Assembly (NCBI GenBank): GCA_038496445.1
Contig: JALMLS010000577.1
Location: 434,001-498,000 of the forward strand
Length of the DNA stretch: 64,000 bases
Direction of reading: 5' to 3'
DNA from: Trichosphaerium sp. ATCC 40318
Taxonomy: Eukaryota; Discosea; Flabellinia; Trichosidae
The position numbers and the translations under genes are program-made. Shown in pieces: positions 1 to 12,735 of the stretch. Under the pieces are notes generated by a model. That model was given only the letters and a program-made list of their open reading frames with translations, did no database searches and was not told the origin of the DNA. The first letter of the stretch is position 1; every line of letters begins with the position of its first letter.

Positions 1-1290
1 TCTCATAATGTATTTCTAGCGATGGCTTTCATTTCAGAAGATGAAGTAGTTGTAACAACACTATTAAGATGGTTTAAAATTAACATTAAAACACTTGAAG
101 TATCAGATTTTGCTTCAAGTATACCATATGGAAGTATACTCTCATCAATGTTCTACGATGATATACCAAGAACTGTTGCCCCTATACCACCTACTCCTGA
201 AGCCCCAGTAGCACCCACTAATATCCCTACACCAGCGCCTGACGGAGGCATTATAGACGTATTCATCATGGCAAAACGAGATGACGCACCGGGGTTTGAA
301 TACAGACTGATTTCAAATACAAGTGACGTAGTAGGTTGTAAGTATTGTTGCTATTCTTTGATCAATTTTAATTCTTATATCAGCTTGTTCTACACCAAGT
401 CTAGTTAGCGCTCCATTTGCAATAGAATACAGTAGTGCTATAGATAAGGTTATATACATCAATAATAATAGCAGGATTTTCACAGTTGATCCGTACACAT
501 GTGAAATAGTATGTTGGTTTTGTTTCTTACACTGCTTCTATTTATAACCGAGTAACCCTTATACAAAGGAAAAAGTTTGTATTATGAGCCTTGGAGCCTT
601 TGGTTTGATGGTAGATAAAGAAAGTGGTAGGATTTTTGGTGAGGCTAGCGGACCATACGTACTAGAGATTAATATGGAAAATTGTTTATTGTCTTTTCAT
701 TGTGGTAATCAAACAACATCTGCAGCTAGTGGTACGTATTTTTGCCTTGTTTGAAGCCAGTTTTTATTATATTTTAACATCTCTCAGGCATGCTCATTAA
801 TGATGTTCTCTACATTGGTGGTGCTAATAACCTGATAAGCAAAGCACCAAACTTTTTATCTGGATCATGTGTTCCAGACAGAGCAGCAACAATACCAGAT
901 TGTAGAATGGCAGGTATGACAACTGTAAATACAGCTTCGAACTTAAACTGTTTTGCAACAAAAGGGTTGACAGCAATATCGAGTGATGTTCTTGTTGGTT
1001 CTTGTAGAAATGGTGACTTAGTTCATATCAATGCTACAACGCTTTCTTTTTTCCAAAGGGAGTTCGATGTAAGTGTTGGTGAGGGGATCTCTGCGTTCAA
1101 ATACAACCCTCCTACAGAAGCGCCAACAACTGCCGCCCCAACTGCATCTCCTTCTACCGAAGCGCCAGTACCTACGCAAGTCCCATCAATTTCACCAACT
1201 GCAACAGTTGCGCCAACTTCAAGTTCAAGAACGGTTGTGTTACGCTTCGGTTTGATTACACTTGGTTTATTCTTCTTGTTCCACTTATAA
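1..1290 (+). CDS. PT-rich secreted surface protein, probably GPI-anchored (5' end outside window)
   Basis: Family not recognised. The C-terminal half is visible in three exons: about 22-337, 384-508, and one starting near 555 and running past a small intron (about 733-787) to the stop at 1288-1290. Introns are GTAAGT, GTATGT and GTACGT with AG ends, and the frame stays open through all joins. The protein has short Thr/Val/Gly-rich strands, then a Pro/Thr/Ser/Ala stalk, then a C-terminal hydrophobic segment (VVLRFGLITLGLFFLFHL) right at the end, as in GPI-anchored proteins. Sequence in the same frame upstream of ATG 22 follows a likely intron end (TTTCTAG), so the true start is probably outside the window. 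Architecture matches the gene at 53340-54830. Surface location is inferred. Confidence 0.7.
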
Positions 1291-1638
1291 TAAAAAAAGT
1301 AGTTCTTGTTTGGTTTCGAGCTTCTTTTTTCACAGTTGCAACATCTATTGAGTATCACGCATCGCTAATAAATCGTCCTAGGTGATGTATAGTAGCCCAA
1401 AATAATCGACCTGGGTACGATACACGCTAACTCGAAGTAGAATGTAACCTCTTCAACATTTATAAAATACAATTACAAAATGAGTACATGTTTTCTATGT
1501 TTTACTTGTTGCTATTGATCCGCTTATTTGAGATTTTGACTTATTCCTCGCTGTAGAAATGGTATCTCCAAGTTTAGAAGATGTGGCTGAAATACGTTTA
1601 CGAAAGTACCAAACACAATCAGGGAATCTTAGAAATCA
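1291..1638. other. Intergenic, convergent gene ends
   Basis: Lies between the end of a plus-strand gene and the end of a minus-strand gene. I see no further coding potential, RNA gene or repeat. Confidence 0.5.
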
Positions 1639-3465
1639 TTAACCACTAAATAGGAAAAAAAGTGCAAAGTACCCCAAAAAGAAAATAACTGTTAAAATCA
1701 ATGGAAGCTCCAGAGTGCTCCATACCCAAACCTTAATGGGGAAACCTCTGTTATGTCCGTATCCTGAAATAACTTGTACTATTAGAGATAATAAGTAGAA
1801 TAATCCAAGAAGGCATTCTATAACAAGGAAGCAGGACATCTAAAGTGTTGTTAGTAAGTCATGTTCTTATAAATTTTTTTCGAAACGGTTCCTTGCCCTT
1901 ATTAATAGTTCTTCGTATCGTTGCGATCTTCCAGCATCTGTTATCATTTTCCTTACATTACAAACAAGCATCGATCCCGTTATCTAAGTAATGAGTGAGA
2001 TGGTTAAGATGGAAGGTATTTAGTACGCTGTAAAGAATGAGTATAATAATAATTACGAGACCCAACACAAATGTCACAGCCTCGTTTCGGTCTATGCCAT
2101 CAACAAAGCTTCCAACAATAAATAGAATGGCTACTAGTCCATACGTAATCCCAATACATACCAGAGAGAAGCGTAAAACTAGCTTCCTATTCCAGAATTT
2201 TGAAGAAAACGCAGCCAGCTGACCCCTATAGTTCGTTAATTCTTTCGCAAGTTTTTGTGACACCTACCAGTAAGTTATCAATAGCATGAATACAGCTGCA
2301 AGAAAGGCATTGGCTACATTATCAATAACATCTCTAATATCGGTTGGAATGATGCCTTGAGTGGATTGGTAGTCAATTGCATGGACAAACATTCTCACTA
2401 ACTAGCGTATTAGAATAATAAGAAAATTATATCAACAGCGCACACAAAGAAAACGCAGTAGCGCATGCAAGAGAAAGTGTAAGAAGCTCAATGTTGCCTA
2501 TACTTATAACATCCTTGTCTTCATTAATGACATGAATCCAGAGATGACGTATTGTAGCAAGCAGACACAGAATTGACATTACACCAAAAGCAATAGTAAA
2601 AAAGACTAAATAGCCAAGTTGCATATCAAGATATTGCTCATACGACTGTATTACTAGTCAAGAAGTTAGTACAATAAGCAACAAATAATCACACAACTCA
2701 CAGTAAGTACTAGCTTGAAGGAAAGTGACATTGTATCCTGTCATATTGTGTAGAAGTGATCCGTTGCTAATGAATCCAGCAACAATTTTATTACCGATTT
2801 GATGTTTTGGTGGATCTGTTACTTTCTCTAATTCCTCTAGTTTTTTTTATCAAAATTAGAGATAAATTCATTAACAAACACGTGACTGTACATACCTTCT
2901 ACAAAAATAACACCACGTGCGCCTAAATCTGAGAATGCGGCACTTGTAAACAGAAAGTAGTGATGACATTTATCTTTACATTCTGAAGCGCTACCATCCA
3001 TAAAAACAATCTTGCCTGTATTCAGTTGATTAGTTTGGTTCTACAAGCATTTTTAAGCTATTAACAGACTCACCACTCACACTTTCGGTAGGGTCTTCAA
3101 AGCCACATTTTTTGCATTGAACTTCTATGATAGGCGTTAACTTAGCGCATGACCAAAAGGAACTAAGTGTGGTAACAGCGTAAAAAAAGGCAATAGAGCT
3201 ATTTGCGTTATTTTCAGTAGAAGCTAATTAGTTGGCGGAGTTAATGTACCGTACCTACGAGAGGCGCTGTAAAGATGTCACTCGGTTCTTTAACGATTCT
3301 ACCGTAATAGGCATATGTTGAAGTTAGAGGGATATTACTACCTTCTATGCGTAACACCTGCCCCAGACAGGTAAAAATAAGGCTACCACATGATTAGTAA
3401 AGGTTGTAAAACTGCACATACGGTAAAGACACTAGTAATGCTATAAATCTTAAACCACAGTTCAT
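1639..3465 (-). CDS. Multi-pass membrane protein with N-terminal PA-like extracellular domain
   Basis: Starts at ATG 3465 with a signal-like N-terminus (MNCGLRFIALLVSL). Exons then encode an extracellular region with a protease-associated-like pattern (GKIVFMDGS then SDLGARGVIFVE), followed by several hydrophobic helices: QLGYLVFFTIAFGVMSILCL, a segment around SLACATAFSLCALLI, SLVCIGITYGLVAILFIV, FVLGLVIIIILILYS, CLLGLFYLLSLIVQVI and LPLILTVIFFLGYFALFFLF. This is compatible with a seven-helix layout with a large ectodomain. Two joins are unresolved. An in-frame TAG near 2266 and TAA near 1964 would need introns of only about 28-30 bases, and the exon join near 2420 lacks a clear GT donor. Function unknown; receptor or trafficking roles are guesses. 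Its end converges on the preceding gene. Confidence 0.65.
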
Positions 3466-3802
3466 AATGTTCTATTTAATGCTATTACACCTTTATACGT
3501 AAGGTTGATTCTTAAAGGGAGATTGAACAATTCAATAAACGTCAACAATAAGTTTTGTGTCGTTTTATTAAAATATGTCCACGTGATTTTTTTTGCGTAT
3601 CACGTGTTGGTAGTTACAGCTTGGTAATTGGTGAATTTTTCAGTTGTTGCAATACACCGTTTGGAACTTTAAGTTTAAGAGCATTTACGAATTCAAACGG
3701 AACTTGCTGCACTTTTTATTGAAACAGGGTTGTAATTTTATTGACAATTTAGGCTACAAAAGGGCTCAAACACTCAATGCTTGGGTTATATTAACAATTA
3801 AA
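3466..3802. other. Intergenic with two CACGTG sites
   Basis: Between the start of the PA/multi-TM gene and the end of the peroxidase gene. Two CACGTG hexamers lie about 20 bases apart near 3580 and 3601, in the promoter position of the minus-strand gene at 1639-3465. No coding exon was recognised. Confidence 0.5.
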
Positions 3803-6800
3803 TTATGAGATAATAATACGCCTCTCGTGAGGTAATCCAGCTGTGGCTACGCCTCCAACATCATAGAAAGGAATAGCTGTAAGCGTGTGCGGTCCAACAG
3901 ATGGTAGAGTCCAAGGAATAGAATTGCCGGCATTGTCTCCACCAGCAATAAAGTAACCAGCAAAGTTCTCCGTTTGAATGAGAACACCATCGAGATAGAA
4001 CTCAACAGAGTCAACAGAGCCTATAACAGAAACCGTCAGCATTAGAACAAAGAGTCTAGATTGAGGGAATTTTTTTCCTTCTTTAAGCTCGTACCTGATG
4101 TTATGGCTTCAATGGCAATAGACGCAGAGCTTGGTATGACTTGATCGTTACAAACACCGCCAGTTAGATCCTTAGATAGTGCGAATCCTGTAACAGCCGA
4201 TGTTGTGTCTCCACTGAGTTGAACAGGTAAATTAAGAGGGAAACCAGTATCTCCACCAGGGAAGACATCTTTGTAAGGTGTAGCTTTAATAAATACTTCT
4301 GCGAGAATGTCATGATCAGATCCACATTCTGAAGATGGGTATAGAGCAGAAACAGGTAGAGTAAAAGGAGCGCTCTCATCAACACTAAAGAACAAAGAAC
4401 GTCAGCCAAAGAACGAAAGAGTACAAAAATCTTGACTACTTACAATGTGTATGTGGTTCCTCCTTGGAAGCTAACTTCAAACTCCATAGCAACAGCTGGG
4501 TCTACTATCTCTGCTACAAACTCTGCGCCGGATAGAGATCCCATAAGGTCTATAATATTACCAGGGAATAAAGCATCATCGATTTGTACGCCGTCTTTAT
4601 CATTCAAAGAAATACGTGCAGTAGCAGCGCACGTGTCAAATATTGGGTGACCCTCTACAGCAGCAGAGAAAGGATCGTCTTGTGAATTAATTTCAGGGAA
4701 GTGTCTCTTAATCATATCACCAAGAGTTACAGTTTTGATAGCATCAACTTCAGCTAAAGGGAAAAAAAAAGTTAAACCTCGAAGAAAAACAAAAACTCTT
4801 TGTTTTACCTTGTGTTAGCGCAGTCTCTCCGAGAAGTGTTGATACTGGTAAGTTTGGTAGATTCTCAAACCAGAATCTATCTCCATCACGTCCACGTCTG
4901 AATTGCTCAAGGAAGACACGTGATCCAGTACGACCGAGGTTTGAACCAAGTGCTTTCCTTTCGGCCAAGAAAGCCATCCAAGGGTCAACGTGTATCAGTT
5001 TTTCGTACACCTATTTTATAAAAGTAAGCACCAACACTATGAGCTTAGAACAGAATCTACTACTTACAAATTGCATTGGAGCAGAAAGAGTATCATTGTC
5101 TAACCACGAGCTGAAACAACCCAAATCATCAAGACCAGGTGAACTTTCTGTTGACGAACATCCAGGTAAGTTGTAAAGTCTTCCTGGTTCAGGTTCAAGT
5201 CCGTTGAATGTATCAAACACTGTATTCCAAGCTGGTACACCTTCTAACCTTGCACGTGCCATGTTACGAGAAGGAATATCTATTGAAAACAGAATAAGAT
5301 TCCGAAATGACTAAGCAAAGAAAACTTACCAAGCCCAGTGTTTGGGAAACTGAACAGAACATTTCTGAGTGTTGGGTGGACGAGTGTGTCCAAATCTTCA
5401 ATGGCAGTGTAAATTAATGTTCTAACGACATCGGATGACGTTGCAGAACCCATGACCTAGAAATAGCGTTAACCTTGTTGGTACTAGTCGGAACCTTGTC
5501 ATTTTGCAAGCACGTACTTGACGAACGTTGGAGACTCCTCTTGTTCCCAATTGACCGTTGAATCCCTTGAGCAAGTCTCTGTTTCTGCAGTTATCGTACA
5601 TAAGTAGAAAGTTGATAATCGTAGAGTGACCATAGCGTAAAGAAGCAAAAGCATTAATTACTGAAATCTGTCCGTTCACGCTTGGTTTATACCCAGTCCA
5701 TTTACTAAAAGCACGTGTGAATTCACGTGTTTTGGAAGAAAAGACAATACGTACCCGAGATATCTGGCAGTTTGCATATCACCAAGAAGAGCAGTGAGCC
5801 ATTCAGTATGCACCATATGTTGGTATTGACCAATGTTGATATGTCTAGCTTTGACAAACAATTGCTCATCAGTCCAATCTGGATGCTATAACGGAGAGGT
5901 TAGGGAAAGCTAAGAATGCGAAATAAGACTGAGGTGACGTACTTGCGCTTTAAGATTTGCGGCAATGTAATTGTGTTCTTTTACCCACATTAAGTGAACT
6001 GCGGCTAAACCTGTGTTCTCTCCAGCTCTTTCATCACCAGAAACGAAAATCTCTGAGTCTGGATCACTGCCATGAAGACTTCTATCAATAGGAGTTCCTA
6101 CAGATACTTTGAGCAAGCGAGCGCACTAAAAAGACTAGAAGTAAGGTAGTACCTGTTTGGGTTAGAACCAACAAGTTGTCGAAAAGTTTTCTTCTTTCAG
6201 GATCCGAAGTTAAATCACGTTGGTTTGCAGGGTTCCACGTGCTTATGAGCGTATGATCACTCAAACCAAATCTACCGTCGGTAACTACGGTAGTAAGATA
6301 AGTATCACGTTTTTAGTATTTGTTCACGGGTGGCGACGTACAAGAGCGGAACTGGTTCAAGTTAGTTTCATCTCTCCAATAAACAGTAGAGAGATCAAGC
6401 CACCCAGTTTGGCTGTTAATAGGTTGTCTTACGCCGTTTTCATCAGTGATAGCGAAAGATTTACCAGTTCGTATAACACCTGGGTTTTGCTCGTCGAAAG
6501 GCTTTGGGGTTCCATCACGATCTACACAAAAAAACAGAGTGAGTTCCAGAAAATAAACAAAAAAAAAAAGACAACTCGAACAAAAATAAAAAAGGACATA
6601 CTGAAACTGAATGGATCATCTGGTCCTACTGGTATAACCAAGTCTGTAGTTGTGTTTACAGGTCCTCCAACGAAAGGAAACTTCATCGACTGCAAAAAAT
6701 TGGTTAAATAAAATCACAAAAGAATGGGATTCAAAGGAAAAAAAATAATGCCTTTTAGAAGCGTTTAAACTAAATCAAACAAAAAACGATCACACCAACT

Positions 6801-7310
6801 CCGTTTGAGTTTTTTTAATAAATACAGAGCGCACGCTATCTTTACCATAAAACGCACAATAAAAATAGATTATTTTTAATATTAACAAACCACGTGGCTC
6901 ACGCACGTGGTTTGAAGAGAAATAGAAAAAAAAAACGTCTTTGTTGGAAATTTCCGTACAAAAGTGTGGTCATGGGCTACAAACTGACCAAATATCGTAT
7001 GGAATAAGGACACCGTGTTACAAGCAGTTGTATCCTTAGGCGTTGATGAGCTATCCGAAAGAACATTCGTAGCTACTCGAGTAGTACGAGGTGACTCTCT
7101 TGGGATAGAAAGACCGTCCTCATAGAAAGTGCCAACTTTACTACGATAGAAAATTTGCTCTGCTGACCCGCGTTCAATGTCTGTTTGGTGGTTACATCTT
7201 CCTGTAACTGTACGAAGCGCTGCTGTCTCCGCTGGGCACGTGGCCAAAGTAAAGGTGATTATATTGGCTAGTAATACTATTAACAGCAGCTTGTCGCGTG
7301 CCGTTGCCAT
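3803..7310 (-). CDS. Secreted animal-type haem peroxidase with C-terminal beta-domain
   Basis: Multi-exon gene starting at ATG 7310 with a signal peptide (KLLLIVLLANIITFTLA). Diagnostic peroxidase-cyclooxygenase motifs follow in order: GQFVAHDHT around the distal His, LDLSTVYW, GDERAGENTGLAAVHLMWVKEHN (here split by the reader's limit: GDERAGENTGL then HLMWVKEHN), ARHINIGQYQHMVHTEWL, and FRRGRD in the late helix. These provide haem ligands and the substrate pocket in this family. Early exons are 7310-6960 and 6689-6602, with GTACGG and GTATGT donors. After the peroxidase domain, the region 3803-4720 encodes Val/Ser-rich strands including VEFYLDGVLIQTENFAGYF, resembling Ig-like or carbohydrate-binding beta-domains. 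Secretion is inferred from the leader. Likely roles are extracellular oxidant production or matrix cross-linking, by family knowledge only. Confidence 0.88.
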
Positions 7311-8841
7311 CTTTGTGTGTTTGTTCTAATTTTGGTTTTTAGTAAATTTGCGTTGACTTTCATTTAATACTTATTCATTGTTTCATTACTCCTAGTAGTA
7401 TATTACTCTTGCAGATACTTGTTTTCGTATGTTCTGATAATTTTAAAATATGGGGGTGTCACGGGATAGAGTTTTTTATGTCATTAAAGTAATTTTTAGT
7501 CAGTTTAAGAAATGGTACATTTCAAACTACGGCACAGTTTTTATAGGTTTTTAAATCTATTGGTTTGGATTATCTTGCCAACATTAGAGGATAATTTAAT
7601 GCCCCGGCTAGCGCGAAGTGATTTGCAGTTTGTAGTTACCAGTGAACGTTACATTTTCCTTTGCTCTTGCAGTTCAAGCGTTGTAGGGCCTTTTTGAGTC
7701 CCCGGTTATTTGGGGTTTTTTCGGACTTCGTCAATTTAACCTGACCATTTCAAAGGAGTTACTGTTATATGCTTATAGCGCGAACTATGCAGGACTACAC
7801 AACATTTTAATTTTATCTTTGAGTGCACCGCTACGTGAACTGCTGTAACGGCCGTTGCATTCAAACCTCTCCAAAAAACGTGATAGGTAGTAATTAATGA
7901 TACAGCAGGGAGGTAGTTAGACCCGTCTCTTGTGTTTGAGTCCACACAAAGTAGAACAAATTTCATAACAAGGAAATTTACCTCGCACTGTAATGAGCCT
8001 AAAGCTCTTTTGGAAAAAACCACGTGACGCACTAGTGTCATAAATAAAGGAATAAAAATAAAAATTTAAAGGAAAACTTCTAAGACCAAAAGACAAACAG
8101 AAATTCAAGACAGTCGGTTAAAAAAGCATTAAAAGCTCTTCTAGGTTACCATAGCACGCATGTATAAACTTTATATCCTAATTTCTTTTAGTCTCAGAAG
8201 ACGCACATGAGATCCAAAATGATCTAAGAAAGAAGCTACTGCACCTCGTTTGTACAGTTTGAGGCGTTGAGGCCTTAGCAAAGTATAAAGGATCTTTTTA
8301 GTAATAAAAACACCTCTATTGCTCACGGGCAAGCAACTAACGAGTTTTGAAATCCAGGCGTTAACGACAAACAGAAAAACTTTTAGATAAAAATTGAAGC
8401 TATTTTAGTGCATCTATTTTCTCATATTCTGAGGTTCCTAGAAGATGACAAGTTAAACCACGTGTAGAGAGTCCTCACTATGATAAATTCTATACGTGGA
8501 ACATAGTTTACGCGCAGAAGCATTTTGTACAACTACGTAGCAACTACTGGCAAATTTTCTACTTAATAACAAGTCAATGAGCTCTATCACTTACTCTACT
8601 GTTCGGCAGTATCAACATAAACAATTACCTACAGTAGAACATGCGCCGATGTCGTCTTCTAACCTTAATAGCTTAACTTGGTGTAAAATCGTTTCAACAC
8701 GACAGAAGTAGTTAACTGTGATCAAATTGAATAAATTGGTGACCCAGAAAGAACGTTTCTTACCTCGAGATTAATACTTAGCTGGAATGCACGTGATGTA
8801 CTTAAATAAGTATTCCAAATAGTTTATTAGGCGTACAAAGC
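7311..8841. other. Gene-poor stretch
   Basis: Short unconvincing ORFs only on either strand. CACGTG occurs near 8021 and 8460. No tRNA, rRNA or mobile-element signature was recognised. Confidence 0.4.
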
Positions 8842-9144
8842 ATGTCACAACAAGGAAAAACGAATGTACTCGCGTACAACATCAAACAGAAATCAGGCAT
8901 TACAAAAACAAGAAAAGGGCCTAAAAGAAAGTCTGGTAGGGCTGGAAGGCGCCAAGGTAATTAATAACGCTTATACAAAGCCGTAACGAAAAACATAGGA
9001 ACATCACAGAAACAAGCGCCAGTCGTTATAAAGAAGTCATTTAAGAAGCGTTCAGCAAAGAAACATCGTGTAATTAAACCAAAGCCTCTAAACATGCATA
9101 AAACGCACGCATATATCATTAATTTACTGCTAACGCACCGTTAG
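8842..9144 (+). CDS. Small basic protein, 86 aa, two exons
   Basis: ATG at 8842. Exon 1 runs to 8956, a 42-base intron 8957-8998 (GTAATT...ATAG) follows, and exon 2 ends at the TAG at 9142-9144. The frame is kept across the join. The product is rich in Lys and Arg, with clusters TRKGPKRKSGRAGRRQG and KKSFKKRSAKKHRVIKPK. The pattern of a Gly-Pro/Lys/Gly-Arg patch followed by a Lys-rich helix recalls small UPF0390-like nucleolar proteins, but the match is loose. Nucleolar or RNA-binding location is inference from charge. It is too short and intron-split to appear as a long open frame. Confidence 0.5.
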
Positions 9145-9904
9145 GCATGTAAGACAAATGAACAGTGAAATAAACGTACAAATTACAATTACAGTTTCTA
9201 AAAAGCTCTAAAACATATCATAGGAACTAAAACAACAACTTGCAAAAGCCTCACATGAAAACAAAAAGCTCAGACGCATAACGAAAAACACGCTATAAAA
9301 AACGATCCAATGTCCACAAAAATAGTACCACACGACGCTCTTGGTACCAAGCAATAGTTTTGGTACCTTTAAAGCCAGATATCATCATCGTAAAGAACGA
9401 ATTACGCATTCTTCAAAAAAAAACAAATAAATGAAGCAAAATAGGTTTCGTTACCTAACACTATTGAGGCTGGTGCTGGTTTCGAATGCTTTTTGCAGTG
9501 ATTTGTCACTACAAAAAAGTGTAATATTGCATTTAAATGAATTTTCATTATGCATTCCATGTTTTAACTGATAGCAGTACACATGTCATTTACCATGACA
9601 CGTTCGTTAACCATACCATCGACTGTACACCGCTCCATAGAAGACCCCAGTGGGACATGGCCTTAGCAAGAAGCACTTATTGATATTGCACATGACTGTT
9701 TTGTAGCACCTCTCGTATTAACAAAAAATTGCTCGCAGTTCTACCATTTCGTTACTGTTTTTTTCACTGAGACATCAAGTAACCTAGGTGCCTGCCAAAC
9801 CCCGGCAAGTTAACATACAAGATGAATTTTTGTGGTATTTTTTATTGTTATTTCAGAAGTACACTGAAAGTAGTTCGTCATTAGTCATTTTTTTTGTTTC
9901 ATTT
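9145..9904. other. Intergenic, no recognised content
   Basis: AT-rich sequence between the small basic gene and the end of the PheRS alpha gene. No coding exon or RNA gene was supported. Confidence 0.4.
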
Positions 9905-12367
9905 CTAATCTTTATCAAGACGACATAGAGGATTTTTAGTAATGAATTCTAGTTTTGTTGTATGGCCAATAAGGTCCTTGATAGAACCAATACCATATTT
10001 GATCATTGTAGGTCTCTCAAGACTTAGACCCCATGCAATAACACGAACACCTTCTGGAAGACCCATAGGCAACAACATTTCTACAAAAAAACCAATTAGT
10101 ATTTAACAACAACAAACTGCATCTCTTAGAGGCTCTCAAAACTTTTAAAACAACAAATATACACACACGTTCAAGCAGAGACACAACACTTTGCGTGTTC
10201 GAAAATATCAAAAGTTTGAACGGTGTTGGCGGAGAAAGAAATGTCTTTTTTCATATTGGATGAAATGGTTGTGTACCTGGTCTGAACATGCCAGAGTTAC
10301 CAATCTCTACCCATCCTCTTGTTGGATGTTCTCCGAAAATCTCCATTGATGGTTCAGTGTACGGATTGTAAGCAGGCTTGAATTTTACGTCCTTGATACC
10401 TAATCATAGTTTAATAAGAAATCGTCTAGAGACAAAAAAAACGACCACAGACAGCCATCAAAAATGAAGAAAAAAATATTTATATATATATTGTTCTACT
10501 CGTATTGCTAGGAATACGAGCAGTACGCGAGTTCTAAGGGTGATTGATTATCTTACCGATTTTTTTGAAAAATTGTGCAATAAGACCGATGAGGTCAGTT
10601 AGTTTAATGTCAAAGTCAGCAACTAGACCCTCTACTTGGTGGAACTCTGCTAGATGAGTAGCATCTGTTGTTTCGTTTCTGTATACACGATCAATAGAGA
10701 AATATTTCTTTGGTGTGAATTTTTCCTGAGGAAACAAAAAGTTAGCAAAAAGTGAGGAAAAACATTTTCGATTTGTTGTTTGTTCTCAGTTGCTTTGAAC
10801 AAAACCTACCTGTTGTGCTAGTTTGTAGAGCATACGAGATGATACAGCAGTAGTATGTGTACGTAGGATATTCTTTCTACTCTCTTCTTCAGACCAGTCA
10901 TACAACCAACTGCAAATACAGTAAGCGACAAGCCAGTACGATAAAAATTGTGTTTTTTTCAAAGTACAAAAGGATGACTTACCCACGAGAACCGTAGCCA
11001 CCTTCAGAGTGAACCTTTTTGACACGCTCCAAGTAGTCTGTGATATGTAATTTTTAGTAATCTTGAATAATTAGAAAAGTATGTTTACCTTTAGGGATTG
11101 TGTTAGTACGTGCTGGTTTTGACAAGAAGAAAGTATCATGAGCATCACGAGCAGGATGTTGCTGAGGTTGGAACAATGCGTCGAAGTTCCAGAAAGAACT
11201 CTCAACGAAAGCATCAGTAGGCATCTCTTCGAATCTATAATAAGAGTGTACATTAGCGAACATTCAACAACAGAATAGTAACAAACAAGGCAACAAGCAA
11301 AACTCAAAATGGAAGAAAAATAACAAAAACAAAAAAAAAACAAAAGAACAAGCGATTGTCGTACCCCATCTCAATGAAAATTTCACGGAACTCTTTCCTG
11401 ACCTTCAATAGAGGATGTAAATGACCACCAGTGCCTTCTTGACCCAAAGCATGGAAATTGTAGTCTTTGAAATTTGCTTCTTTCCAAGCATCACTAAATA
11501 CATTCCACGTCAACATAGAAACAAACTAAACCGATCCTCGCGGCTTTGTAAACGTACCCTTGAAGCATTTCCATAGTCAAATCGGCGTCATACACAATAA
11601 GACCTCTTTCGAAGTTAGGTCCCTATACTAGTTAATTAAAGCCATAAAGACTCTAATCCGTACCTTCTGTACGGTGTAACCTTTAAGTTGCCTTTTTTTT
11701 TGAGTGTCAGTACAATCGTTGAGTTAAATACTGTCTACGTACTTTTTCTGAGCGTAACCGCGCTTTGTGAGGTCTTTTATTACTTTTGCGGCAAGTTTTT
11801 CTCCTGCGATTAGTTTACGAACTAAATCTGTTACTGGGTCCTCTGGCTCTGCAGGTACGCCTTCAGCACGCGAAAGAATCATTGTTTTGTCCTTTTGTGG
11901 CTCCAAAACAATCCACTTGTTTTTTTTTGCGCTACCAATGGCAGGTCGAAGTAGCTTTACGTCTGGGAACACCGCTGTGATTCTAGGGTCTGTATCTAAC
12001 ATAGGTTCGTCTAGAAGTTTGACTAGTTGAAACTCTGCTGTTCCTATCTCTACACAACTGTGAGGCACTCGTTTACGCTAATTTAAATATTAATACGTAC
12101 TCAACATTTCGTGACCTGCTGGTTTGACTACAACTATTGGTTTCTGCCATAGTTTAGCCGTGACCAAGCCTTGCGAGGTTAAACTCTTAATGCAACCAAC
12201 AACAACTTGGTGATCCAACCCACTGGTTTTAGCATACTCTATGGAGTCTAGCTCTGATTTTGGCTGGTTTAAGTGTTAATCGTATAATTTTGAACATTGC
12301 GAGGCCTAAGCGCTTTTTTACGTACCTTCAGGGCGTCTAATATTGGTTGTAACTTGTCGTCTGCCAT
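9905..12367 (-). CDS. FARSA: Phenylalanyl-tRNA synthetase alpha subunit (cytosolic)
   Basis: About ten exons from ATG 12367 ([14 protein letters not shown]) to the TAG at 9905-9907. It forms the catalytic subunit of the alpha2-beta2 enzyme charging tRNA-Phe in the cytosol. The N-terminal part has the winged-helix region typical of eukaryotic alpha chains ([20 protein letters not shown]). The core shows class II motif 2 ([20 protein letters not shown]), the Phe-pocket region ([16 protein letters not shown]) and motif 3 ([16 protein letters not shown]). [20 protein letters not shown] matches the conserved entry of the aminoacylation domain (known FARSA region). Introns use GTACGT-type donors. 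Length, about 500 residues, agrees with the family. I see no break. Confidence 0.95.
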
Positions 12368-12735
12368 TCTGTAGATAAATAGATAAACTAACAGCTTTCA
12401 AATTCAGCGTTGGTCACTTTCTCAGTTATTTCTCAGAGAATAATTTTTCAACAAAACGTGAGTGAATTTTTGATTTTATTTATTCGAATACCCAGTAATT
12501 CTCAATAATACCAACACAAGCATCGGCAACTTGAACAAATGAGAAAAGAAGATAGCAAACCAAAAGCAACTTGTGTTCGTCTCCTCAACAGCAAATGCAT
12601 CTGCCTTGTAAAAGCGAGAGAACAGAGTACCTGCTGTGTTGTGGTAACTAATCGTTGTATGGTAGGCAGTCATCTCATCTCTGAATTAAAACTTTTTGGA
12701 CCAAAGTCGTTATACATACATGTGTTAGGTAGACG
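12368..12735. other. Intergenic
   Basis: Between two minus-strand genes. The plus-strand open frame at 12539-12892 is antisense to the Ser-rich gene and has no recognisable motif. Nothing else is seen. Confidence 0.4.

Noticed and set aside
7736-8108. Minus-strand frames of 63-101 codons
   Set aside because: No motif, no splice-consistent continuation, overlapping frames of similar length.
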